DNA of 64,000 nt from Fredinandcohnia onubensis (lineage in GTDB: Bacteria > Bacillota > Bacilli > Bacillales > Bacillaceae_L). Made by a program: the position numbers and the translations under genes. Within the stretch, counting starts at the first letter, position 1. Each line of letters starts with the position of its first letter. The stretch spans positions 124,001-188,000 of the forward strand of contig NZ_JAPSKV010000003.1 of assembly GCF_031181385.1 (NCBI RefSeq), given 5' to 3'. The notes under the pieces are model-generated. The model did no database searches and was not told the origin of the DNA. It saw only the letters and a list, made by a program, of their open reading frames with translations. Shown one piece after another: positions 56,492 through 64,000 of this stretch.

Positions 56492-57701
56492 TGGTAATAT
56501 GCTATCTCAAGATGAAATTGATGCATTACTTAAAGGTACAGCAGACTTAGACAACGAAGAACCGGTAGCAGACAATAATAGACCCCTTATCGAGGATTTT
56601 TTATCTTTAATTGAACAGGACGCACTCGGGGAAATTGGGAACATATCTTTTGGGAGTTCGGCAACGGCTCTTTCGACATTACTCAACCAAAAAGTTGAAA
56701 TTACTACTCCAAATGTAACGCTTATTCAGAGTTCTCAACTTGCAGATGAGTTTCCACACCCATGTGTAATGGTCTATGTAAACTATACAGCTGGTTTTAC
56801 AGGAACAAATCTGTTAGTTATTAAACAGAGTGATGCATCCATCATTGCTGATTTGATGCTTGGTGGAAGCGGACTTGAAGCACAAAAAAACTTAGGAGAA
56901 CTTCAATTAAGTGCTGTTCAAGAGGCGATGAATCAAATGATGGGTTCTGCAGCAACTTCAATGTCAACTGTCTTTAGTAAAAAAATTGATATTTCTCCAC
57001 CTAGCATTGACATGCTTGACATGAGCCATAGCAATGGTGTTGAAAATCTTCCGCTTGATGACATTTTAGTGAAAATATCATTTCGATTAAAAATTGGTGA
57101 GCTTATTGATTCCACAATCATGCAGCTCGTTCCAGTTCAATTTGGTAAAGAACTTGTTGGAGAACTTCTCTCCCCACAGGCAGAGGTGGCAGCCCCAGCA
57201 ATGGTACGATCGTCTTCCCATGTTGACGATGAAAGGTTAATACAGAATCAAAATAATACTGATCACAGTGCTGTACAAAATACATCCTATCAACCGACTC
57301 AGCAGGTTCAACAACTTGAATATAACCAGCCAATTTCAAATAGTAGCCCACAGCATCTAGGAGGATTCCAGGTGAAACAACCCGAAATTCAACCTGCGGT
57401 GTTCTCAGAATTTGAATCGATCCATTTGCAAGAAGCTGAATCTAGAAACCTAAATATGTTACTCGATATTCCACTTCAAGTTACGGTCGAATTAGGTAGA
57501 ACTAAACGTTCAATTAAAGAAATTCTTGAATTGTCTGCGGGTTCCATAATTGAGTTGGACAAGCTTGCGGGAGAGCCGGTAGATGTTTTAGTGAATGGGA
57601 AACTTATCGCACAAGGTGAAGTAGTTGTTATTGAAGAAAACTTTGGTGTTAGGATCACCGATATTATTAGCCAAAGTGATCGAATAAAAAAATTGAATTA
57701 A
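56484..57701 (+). CDS. fliY: Flagellar motor switch phosphatase FliY
   Basis: C-ring protein that combines a CheY-P phosphatase with a FliN-like domain. The N-terminal MLSQDEIDALLKG peptide resembles that of FliM. Two CheC-type phosphatase helices follow (DALGEIGNISFGSSATAL and LSAVQEAMNQMMGSAATSM), each with the Glu/Asn pair. A Gln/Asn-rich linker (about 245-300) leads to the C-terminal SpoA domain (about 325-400). The product is 405 aa, longer than B. subtilis FliY (378), mostly through the linker. Confidence 0.94.
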   Translation: MNNGNMLSQDEIDALLKGTADLDNEEPVADNNRPLIEDFLSLIEQDALGEIGNISFGSSATALSTLLNQKVEITTPNVTLIQSSQLADEFPHPCVMVYVNYTAGFTGTNLLVIKQSDASIIADLMLGGSGLEAQKNLGELQLSAVQEAMNQMMGSAATSMSTVFSKKIDISPPSIDMLDMSHSNGVENLPLDDILVKISFRLKIGELIDSTIMQLVPVQFGKELVGELLSPQAEVAAPAMVRSSSHVDDERLIQNQNNTDHSAVQNTSYQPTQQVQQLEYNQPISNSSPQHLGGFQVKQPEIQPAVFSEFESIHLQEAESRNLNMLLDIPLQVTVELGRTKRSIKEILELSAGSIIELDKLAGEPVDVLVNGKLIAQGEVVVIEENFGVRITDIISQSDRIKKLN

Positions 57702-57719
57702 AAGTAGGGGGCTATTCAA

Positions 57720-58082
57720 ATGGCACACAGAATTCTTATTGTAGATGATGCAGCATTTATGAGAATGATGATTAAGGACATCCTAACTAAAAATGGATAC
57801 GAAGTCGTAGCAGAAGCAGCTGATGGGGCACAAGCTGTTGAAAAGTATAAAGAAACCCAACCAGACCTTGTAACAATGGATATTACGATGCCAGAAATGG
57901 ATGGAATTACGGCATTAAAAGAAATTAAAAAAATAAATCCAAATGCAAAAGTTATTATGTGTTCAGCTATGGGTCAACAAGCCATGGTTATTGATGCCAT
58001 CCAAGCTGGTGCGAAGGATTTTATTGTAAAGCCATTTCAAGCAGACCGTGTGATTGAAGCGATCAGCAAAACGCTAAGCTAA
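57720..58082 (+). CDS. cheY: Chemotaxis response regulator CheY
   Basis: Single-domain receiver that controls motor direction. The phospho-acceptor is Asp54 (TMDITMPEMDG) with acidic Asp9/Asp10, Ser82 and Lys104 in KPF. The 120 aa length is exact. An AGGGGG site precedes the ATG. It lies between fliY and fliZ as in B. subtilis. Confidence 0.97.
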   Translation: MAHRILIVDDAAFMRMMIKDILTKNGYEVVAEAADGAQAVEKYKETQPDLVTMDITMPEMDGITALKEIKKINPNAKVIMCSAMGQQAMVIDAIQAGAKDFIVKPFQADRVIEAISKTLS

Positions 58083-58155
58083 CAATAATTTATCGAATAA
58101 TGTAACACCTAAGTGAGCCTTGTAATTCTATTTATTCAGGAGAGTGGCAACAAAA

Positions 58156-58803
58156 TTGAAATATATCAAAAAAGTTATGCTTGCACTTATCTTCTTTCAT
58201 GCCTTGCTTGTCACTTTTCCTGTACAAGCTGAAGATGGTCATATTGATAAAAGTGTAAGTGATGCACTTGGAAATGAAGAAAAACAAGTAGATAAAGAGC
58301 AGGGAACCGATGCTTTTGAAAACGCAGAACCTGCCAATGAACTAACAGCTGGCGATTTTTTTAAAATGATTTTTACAACATTATTTGTTATTACACTCAT
58401 TTACCTTTTATTAAAATTTGTCAATAAAAGAAATCGCATGTTTAATCAGCATAGGTTTATTGAAAATCTAGGCGGGACCAGTTTAGGAACAAACCGATCC
58501 ATTCAAATTGTAAAGGTTGGGGATCGGATTTTAGTAGTGGGGGTTGGAGATAACGTTCAACTACTCAAGGAAATCAAAGACACGAATGAAATGAATGAAA
58601 TCTTGGAACAGCATAATGCATCATTGGATTCCATGATGCAGCCTAGAGATATTCTTAACCGGATGATTCAAAAAAGAAAAGAGGTCAGAGATGGGGACCA
58701 AACTCATTTTTCCTCCATGTTACAAAAGCAATTATCAGAATTAAAACAAGGGAGAAAGAAAATTGTCGAGCAATTTGAAAGTAAGGAGTCTAGTAAAGAA
58801 TGA
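58156..58803 (+). CDS. fliZ: Flagellar biosynthesis protein FliO/FliZ
   Basis: Assembly factor for the FliP ring. A signal peptide-like N-terminus (KKVMLALIFFHALLVTFPVQA) is followed by an acidic extracytoplasmic segment, a transmembrane helix (about 70-92) and a cytoplasmic FliO domain (GTSLGTNRSIQIVKVGDRILVVGVGDN). The product is 215 aa. Start is uncertain: TTG 58156 lies 13 bp after AGGAG, whereas GTG 58144 would lie only 1 bp from it. ATGA overlap with fliP. Confidence 0.92.
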   Translation: MKYIKKVMLALIFFHALLVTFPVQAEDGHIDKSVSDALGNEEKQVDKEQGTDAFENAEPANELTAGDFFKMIFTTLFVITLIYLLLKFVNKRNRMFNQHRFIENLGGTSLGTNRSIQIVKVGDRILVVGVGDNVQLLKEIKDTNEMNEILEQHNASLDSMMQPRDILNRMIQKRKEVRDGDQTHFSSMLQKQLSELKQGRKKIVEQFESKESSKE

Positions 58804-59465
58804 ATGAATTTATGGAATTTTTTAATACTAGTGCCCCCGAAAATGTATCGACATCAGTTAAACTTTTACTTCTTTTGACTGTTCTATCACTAGGTCCTAG
58901 TATTTTGATCTTAATGACGAGTTTCACTAGGATAATTGTTGTGTTGTCATTTGTTCGAACTTCACTTGGGACACAACAAATGCCTCCAAATCAGGTACTG
59001 ATCGGACTGGCATTGTTTTTAACCTTTTTTGTGATGGCGCCGACATTAAGTGAGGTCAATGAACAAGCCTTAACCCCTTTGTTTAATGAGGAAATTAATT
59101 TAGAGGAAGCCTATAATCGTGCCTCTTTACCGTTCAAGGAATTTATGAGTGTACATACCCGGCAAAAGGATTTGGAGTTATTTTTAAATTACTCTGGAGC
59201 TGACAGGCCGGAAACAATTGAGGATATTCCATTGACCGCTTTGGTACCAGCTTTTGCGATTAGTGAGCTTAAAACAGCGTTCCAAATTGGTTTTATGATT
59301 TTTATTCCGTTCCTTGTAATCGATATGGTTGTTGCAAGTATCCTCATGTCCATGGGGATGATGATGCTTCCACCAGTAATGATTTCTTTGCCGTTTAAAA
59401 TATTATTATTTGTCCTTGTGGATGGATGGTATTTAATTGTTAAATCCTTATTACAGACCTTCTAA
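58800..59465 (+). CDS. fliP: Flagellar type III export protein FliP
   Basis: Core pore-forming subunit of the export gate. It lacks a cleaved signal peptide, like the Bacillus orthologue, and contains the signatures LMTSFTRIIVVLSFVRTSLG and PAFAISELKTAFQIGFMIFIPFLVIDMVVASILMSMGM (in parts). Four hydrophobic helices are visible. The product is 221 aa. It is translationally coupled to fliZ. Confidence 0.97.
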   Translation: MNEFMEFFNTSAPENVSTSVKLLLLLTVLSLGPSILILMTSFTRIIVVLSFVRTSLGTQQMPPNQVLIGLALFLTFFVMAPTLSEVNEQALTPLFNEEINLEEAYNRASLPFKEFMSVHTRQKDLELFLNYSGADRPETIEDIPLTALVPAFAISELKTAFQIGFMIFIPFLVIDMVVASILMSMGMMMLPPVMISLPFKILLFVLVDGWYLIVKSLLQTF

Positions 59466-59480
59466 GAGTAGGTGAACAGT

Positions 59481-59750
59481 TTGAGTCCTGAAGCAGTTAT
59501 TTCATTAGCAGAAAAAGGTGTATATACCACTTTAATGATTTGTGGTCCGCTCTTATTAGTGGCATTAGTGGTCGGGCTGGTAGTTAGTGTGTTCCAGGCG
59601 ACAACCCAAATTCAGGAGCAAACTCTAGCATTTATCCCCAAAATTATTGCCGTTCTAGTCGGTTTGGTATTTTTTGGACCGTGGATGCTATCAAGGATGC
59701 TCGCATATACGCATGATATTTTTAGTAATTTAACAAGATTTGTAGGGTAA
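59481..59750 (+). CDS. fliQ: Flagellar type III export protein FliQ
   Basis: Small export-gate subunit of 89 aa with two transmembrane helices (about 14-38 and 52-74) and the FQATTQIQEQTLAFIPKI motif. TTG 59481, 6 bp after AGGTGA, gives MSPEAVISLAEKG, the family start; the GTG at 59472 lies inside the ribosome site. Confidence 0.97.
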   Translation: MSPEAVISLAEKGVYTTLMICGPLLLVALVVGLVVSVFQATTQIQEQTLAFIPKIIAVLVGLVFFGPWMLSRMLAYTHDIFSNLTRFVG

Positions 59751-59754
59751 AAAA

Positions 59755-60531
59755 ATGACTGAGTTATATACCTATTTTCCTGCCTTTTTACTTGTACTAG
59801 TGAGGGTAACGAGTTTTTTTGTAACGATGCCATTGTTTTCATATCGGACTTTGCCGGCATCACATCGAATCGGAATTGCTTTCTTTATTTCATGGATTAT
59901 GTTCCTATCTATGGAAAAACCGATTCTCCAGATTGATGGCTTTTTTATCATGTTAATTCTTAAAGAGGCTATGGTAGGTCTTCTAATTGGGCTAACAGCC
60001 TATATGATTTTCACCGCTATTCAAATTGCAGGAGGCTTTATAGATTTTCAGATGGGGTTTGCCATCGCCAATGTTATTGATCCACAGACGGGCGCGCAAA
60101 GTCCACTGATGGGACAATATTTATATACGTTTGCACTCCTCTTTTTATTGGCTATTAATGGCCATCATTTATTGTTGGACGGAATTTTCTATAGCTATGA
60201 ATTTATCCCAATGGAACAACAAACTTTGCCATTTGGTGATGAAAATATAGTGGAATTTGTTCTGAAGGCTTTCGGTACAATGTTTATCATTGCATTTCAA
60301 ATGTCAATGCCAGTCGTTGGTGCATTATTTTTAGTAGATATTGCTCTAGGTATAGTGGCGAGAACAGTCCCACAATTAAATGTATTTGTTGTAGGTCTTC
60401 CGTTAAAAATCGGGGTTAGTTTTGTTGTATTATTTATCGCGATGACGATGATTTTTATGCTCGTAGGGGACCTGGTCGACAATATGTTAGTTACGATGCG
60501 CGGTTTAATGGAACTATTAGGAGGAAGCTAG
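59755..60531 (+). CDS. fliR: Flagellar type III export protein FliR
   Basis: Membrane subunit of the export gate with about six transmembrane helices. Family features include LVRVTSFFVTMPLFS, KEAMVGLLIGLTAYMIF and GLPLKIGVSFVVLF. The product is 258 aa. Only a weak AGGG lies upstream. It ends directly against flhB with no gap. Confidence 0.96.
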   Translation: MTELYTYFPAFLLVLVRVTSFFVTMPLFSYRTLPASHRIGIAFFISWIMFLSMEKPILQIDGFFIMLILKEAMVGLLIGLTAYMIFTAIQIAGGFIDFQMGFAIANVIDPQTGAQSPLMGQYLYTFALLFLLAINGHHLLLDGIFYSYEFIPMEQQTLPFGDENIVEFVLKAFGTMFIIAFQMSMPVVGALFLVDIALGIVARTVPQLNVFVVGLPLKIGVSFVVLFIAMTMIFMLVGDLVDNMLVTMRGLMELLGGS

Positions 60532-61614
60532 ATGTATTTTGTTCGTCTTGACCTGCAATTTTTTGCAGGTGAAAAAACAGAAAAAGCCACTCCTAAAAAG
60601 CGTCAAGAAACTAGAAAAAAAGGGCAGGTAGCAAAAAGTGCAGATATTAACACCGCCCTCCTGCTTATTTCGATCTTTTTTACACTGCTTGTTTTTGGTG
60701 GATTCATTTTAGATCGTATATTAACTTTTATTAGTCATTCATTTAGTCATTATTTATTGATTACACCGACTGAACAAAGTGTACAAGAAATTTTTATTGA
60801 ACTATCTTTAGAGGCTGCAATTATATTAGCACCGATTATGCTAGTTGCCCTTTTCGTTGGAATTGCAGCGAACCTTATGCAGGTTGGTTTTTTATTTTCA
60901 ACAGAAGCGATTCAAATGAAGTTAAATAAGCTTGATCCAATTCAAGGATTTAAGCGAATTTATTCGATACGTGCGCTTGTTGAGATGCTTAAATCAATTT
61001 TAAAAATTGTTATCGTAGGTGGCGTTACGATTTCGATTCTTTGGTTCCGCTTGGAAGATATTTTATCTTTGTCACAGAAAACCGTAGGAGCAGCTTTGAT
61101 TGTTCTTGCCAAACTTACAGTCCAGATGGGGTTATTTGCGGGTGGGGCACTTTTATTCTTATCTTTCCTAGACTATCTTTATCAACGTTATGATTATGAA
61201 AAAAACATAAGGATGTCAAAGCAAGATATTAAAGATGAATATAAGAAGACCGAAGGAGACCCCCTGATTAAATCAAAGATAAAGCAAAAACAACGAGAAA
61301 TGGCAATGAGTCGAATGATGCAAGAGGTGCCAAAGGCAGATGTCATTATTACAAACCCAACTCATTATGCAATTGCATTAAAATATGATGAATCCAAAAT
61401 GGATGCTCCCTTTGTAGTTGCTAAGGGTGTAGATTTTGTTGCTGGGCGAATTAAGGAAATTGCAAAAGAGCATGAAATTACGACCATCGAAAACCGTCCT
61501 CTTGCAAGAGCCCTCTATGCCGGGACAAATATTGGGGATGCCATACCAGAAGAGTATTTTAAAGCGGTAGCCGAAATTCTTGCTTATGTATACCGCTTGA
61601 AAGAAAAGATATAA
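60532..61614 (+). CDS. flhB: Flagellar export switch protein FlhB
   Basis: Export-gate protein that switches specificity from hook to filament. Four transmembrane helices (about 30-220) precede a cytoplasmic domain with the autocleavage motif TNPTHYAIAL (Asn275-Pro276). The N-terminal EKTEKATPKKRQETRKKGQVAKS segment is diagnostic. The product is 360 aa. AGGAGGAAG lies before the ATG. It is the full-length counterpart of the short YlqH at 34737. Confidence 0.97.
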   Translation: MYFVRLDLQFFAGEKTEKATPKKRQETRKKGQVAKSADINTALLLISIFFTLLVFGGFILDRILTFISHSFSHYLLITPTEQSVQEIFIELSLEAAIILAPIMLVALFVGIAANLMQVGFLFSTEAIQMKLNKLDPIQGFKRIYSIRALVEMLKSILKIVIVGGVTISILWFRLEDILSLSQKTVGAALIVLAKLTVQMGLFAGGALLFLSFLDYLYQRYDYEKNIRMSKQDIKDEYKKTEGDPLIKSKIKQKQREMAMSRMMQEVPKADVIITNPTHYAIALKYDESKMDAPFVVAKGVDFVAGRIKEIAKEHEITTIENRPLARALYAGTNIGDAIPEEYFKAVAEILAYVYRLKEKI

Positions 61615-61681
61615 AAATATGTAAAAGATTATTAAAATTCCTCATCAACTATGTGTTTTTTGACTTAAAGGAGAGAAAACG

Positions 61682-63718
61682 ATGCGAGCAAGAGATTTAT
61701 CAGTTTTATTAAGTGTCATCTTAATAGTTGCGATGCTTATTATTCCATTTCCATCTTGGATGCTAAGCATTTTAATTATTGTTAATATTTCTCTTGCATT
61801 GTTAGTTCTTTTAACTTCAATGAATATGCAGGAACCACTTCAATTTTCAATCTTCCCTTCTTTACTACTTCTTTTAACCTTATTTAGATTAGGGTTAAAC
61901 GTTTCTACAACTAGATCTATTCTCGCTACAGGGGATGCCGGTGGGGTTGTGCACACCTTTGGTACCTTTGTTGTTGGCGGGAATGTGGTTGTCGGATTTG
62001 TTGTCTTTTTAATCCTTGTTATTATTCAATTTGTTGTTATTACGAAAGGTTCTGAACGTGTTTCTGAGGTAGCTGCACGTTTTACATTAGATGCAATGCC
62101 AGGTAAACAAATGAGTATCGATGCTGATTTAAATGCTGGTATGATTTCTGACACTGAGGCCCGTGAGCGTCGTGATAAAGTAAGTAGAGAAGCAGATTTT
62201 TACGGGGCAATGGACGGGGCAAGTAAGTTTGTAAAAGGGGATGCAATAGCAGGGATTATTATTGTTCTGATCAACTTAACTTTTGGATTTATCATCGGAA
62301 TGACACAGCACGGCTTGGGATTCCAAGAGGCACTTTCTAAATTCACTCTTTTAACTGTAGGGGACGGAATTGTGAGTCAGATTCCTGCTCTATTAATTTC
62401 AACTGCAACAGGGATTGTGGTTACTCGTGCTGCGTCTGAAGGTAATTTAGGAACAGATATTACAAAGCAATTATTTGCATATCCGAAGATGCTATATGTG
62501 ACTGCAGGGACGATTTTCCTTTTAGGATTGTTTACTCCAATCCATGATTTTTTAACAATTTCTATCTCAAGTTTTTTAGCTATTGGTGCCTATATGATTT
62601 CTAAAAGTAAGGATCAGGAGACTCAATTAGAGCCTGACACTGAAGAAGAAGTACAAGTAGAGGATTTAAAAAGTCCAGAAAGCGTCGTAAGTCTGTTGAA
62701 TGTTGACCCCATTGAGTTTGAGTTCGGTTATGGATTGATACCATTGGCTGATACAAACCAAGGTGGAGATATACTGGACAGAATCGTGATGATCCGTAGA
62801 CAATTGGCGATTGAGTTGGGGTTAGTGATCCCGGTCGTTAGAATTAGGGATAATATTCAATTACAACCAAACGAATATCGCTTGAAAATTAAAGGTAGTG
62901 AAATGGCAAGAGGGGAACTTTTACTAGATCACTTCTTAGCAATGAGCCCAGGTTATGAGGATGATTCGATTGAAGGAATCGATACCATCGAACCCTCTTT
63001 TGGATTACCGGCAAAATGGATATCCGAGGATATGAAAGACCAGGCGGAAATGCTAGGATATACGGTCGTTGACCCTCCGTCTGTTGTGTCAACACATATC
63101 ACAGAAGTTATTCGAAGGAATGCCCATGAGTTACTGGGTAGACAAGAAACAAAGCAACTGATTGACCATCTAAAAGAATCATACCCGATTTTAGTAGATG
63201 AGGTTACTCCAAACCCACTAGCAGTAGGAGATGTTCAAAAGGTTTTAGCTAAGTTACTTAAAGAAAATGTGTCAATTCGAAATCTGCCTATCATTTTTGA
63301 AACACTCGCAGATTTTGGACGAATGACAACTGATACAGATTTATTAACTGAATACGTGAGACAATCGCTAGCGAGACAAATAACAAATCAGTACATTGTC
63401 CAAGGTGAAACAATGAAGGTTGTAACTCTATCAGGTAGGGTTGAAAAGTTTATTGCTGATGGTGTTCAACAAACAGAACATGGAAACTATCTCTCAATTG
63501 ATCCAAATGTGTCACAATCCATCATTGAAGCGATAGCGAAACAAATCGAAAATGTTAGTATACAAGAGCAAACTCCGATTTTACTATGTTCTCCAGCGGT
63601 CAGAATGTATGTGAGACAATTAATTGAACGATATTTTCCGCAAGTTCCTGTACTTTCTTATAACGAGCTTGAGGCGAATGTTGAGGTTCAAAGTGTTGGG
63701 GTGGTGAATATAGATTGA
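61682..63718 (+). CDS. flhA: Flagellar type III export protein FlhA
   Basis: Largest export-gate subunit; forms a nonamer. Eight N-terminal transmembrane helices (about 1-310) include the FHIPEP-type region SIFPSLLLLLTLFRLGLN and the TKGSERVSEVAARFTLDAMPGKQMSID segment. The cytoplasmic domain (about 330-678) binds chaperones. The product is 678 aa, like Bacillus FlhA. AGGAGAG precedes the ATG. Its stop overlaps the flhF start (TTGA). Confidence 0.97.
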   Translation: MRARDLSVLLSVILIVAMLIIPFPSWMLSILIIVNISLALLVLLTSMNMQEPLQFSIFPSLLLLLTLFRLGLNVSTTRSILATGDAGGVVHTFGTFVVGGNVVVGFVVFLILVIIQFVVITKGSERVSEVAARFTLDAMPGKQMSIDADLNAGMISDTEARERRDKVSREADFYGAMDGASKFVKGDAIAGIIIVLINLTFGFIIGMTQHGLGFQEALSKFTLLTVGDGIVSQIPALLISTATGIVVTRAASEGNLGTDITKQLFAYPKMLYVTAGTIFLLGLFTPIHDFLTISISSFLAIGAYMISKSKDQETQLEPDTEEEVQVEDLKSPESVVSLLNVDPIEFEFGYGLIPLADTNQGGDILDRIVMIRRQLAIELGLVIPVVRIRDNIQLQPNEYRLKIKGSEMARGELLLDHFLAMSPGYEDDSIEGIDTIEPSFGLPAKWISEDMKDQAEMLGYTVVDPPSVVSTHITEVIRRNAHELLGRQETKQLIDHLKESYPILVDEVTPNPLAVGDVQKVLAKLLKENVSIRNLPIIFETLADFGRMTTDTDLLTEYVRQSLARQITNQYIVQGETMKVVTLSGRVEKFIADGVQQTEHGNYLSIDPNVSQSIIEAIAKQIENVSIQEQTPILLCSPAVRMYVRQLIERYFPQVPVLSYNELEANVEVQSVGVVNID

Positions 63719-64000
63719 AGGTAAAAAAATATATAGCTACTTCTATGCCAGAAGCAATGAAAATGATTCGTGGTGAATTAGGTAGTGATGCGGTGATCTT
63801 AAATTCTAAGGTTGTTCAAACGAGAGGGTTTTTCGGCCTTTTTCGAAAAAAGAATTTTGAAGTTATAGCAGCTATTGATTCTGAAGTCCCTAAGAATCAA
63901 ACAATGCAACCGAAAGAAAAAAATAAAAAACCAGCGATTATTGATATTAAATCGGAACCAATCCCAATTAAACAAGAGGTTCCCAAAACCGTAAATACAC
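63715..64000 (+). CDS. flhF: Flagellar biosynthesis SRP-like GTPase FlhF, 5' part only
   Basis: Only the first 95 codons are in the window. The N-terminus MKVKKYIATSMPEAMKMIRGELG with DAVILNSKVVQTRGFFGLFRKK is typical of the FlhF B domain, which precedes an N and a GTPase domain not seen here. TTG start overlaps the flhA stop by 3 bp; GGGGTGGTG lies upstream. FlhF controls flagellar placement with FlhG. Confidence 0.94.
   Translation, partial: MKVKKYIATSMPEAMKMIRGELGSDAVILNSKVVQTRGFFGLFRKKNFEVIAAIDSEVPKNQTMQPKEKNKKPAIIDIKSEPIPIKQEVPKTVNT

Overview
The window is a low-GC Firmicutes chromosome segment, almost certainly from a spore-forming, motile member of the Bacillaceae. Evidence: gene order runs closely parallel to the priA-to-flhF region of Bacillus subtilis; a 26-codon spoVM gene is present; Bacillus-specific regulators and factors (CodY, FapR, PrkC/PrpC, RbgA, YlxM, SwrD, FliY) occur; nearly every gene has a strong GGAGG-type ribosome binding site and TTG/GTG starts are common. 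All genes except rpmB are on the + strand. No rRNA, tRNA, CRISPR array, prophage or intact insertion sequence was seen.

Layout. 1-10.7 kb: priA (5' end cut by the window), def, fmt, rsmB, rlmN, prpC, prkC, rsgA, rpe (primosome, N-formylmethionine metabolism, rRNA methylation, PASTA kinase/phosphatase pair, ribosome-assembly GTPase). 10.9-17.4 kb: spoVM, rpmB (- strand), asp23-like yloU, fakA, sdaAB-sdaAA, recG. 17.4-22 kb: the FapR regulon fapR-plsX-fabD-fabG, then acpP and rnc. 22-35 kb: smc-ftsY, ylxM-ffh, rpsP-khpA, ylqD-rimM-trmD, rplS with an L19-type leader, lepB, rbgA, rnhB, ylqG, ylqH (chromosome condensation, SRP targeting, ribosome and tRNA maturation). 35-44.5 kb: sucCD, dprA, topA, xerC-hslV-hslU-codY. 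44.8-64 kb: the fla/che operon from flgB to the start of flhF, which encodes rod, MS ring, C ring, export apparatus, hook and CheY.

The window is mostly conserved core genome. Departures from the B. subtilis plan: (i) thiN is absent between rpe and spoVM; (ii) trmFO is absent between topA and xerC, where a 15-bp perfect inverted repeat overlies the xerC promoter; (iii) about 345 bp of repeat DNA (a long imperfect hairpin repeat, a strong terminator and a 145-bp MITE-like element with 11-bp perfect terminal inverted repeats) splits the usual rpsP-khpA-ylqD-rimM-trmD operon; (iv) a TIGR02530-type flagellar gene lies between flgD and flgE and is followed by a GC-richer, foldable leader; (v) a 10-bp perfect hairpin precedes swrD, which has no visible Shine-Dalgarno; (vi) a short FliK-C-like/FlhB-C-like gene pair (ylqG-ylqH) follows rnhB, far from the flagellar operon. 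I found no clear new multigene system; these RNA/DNA structures and the ylqGH pair are the best candidates for something undescribed.

Gene identities rest on reading the translated products against remembered family sequences. No database search was run. Where the longest open frame began in an implausible place, I moved the start to the codon preceded by a ribosome binding site and matching the family N-terminus.
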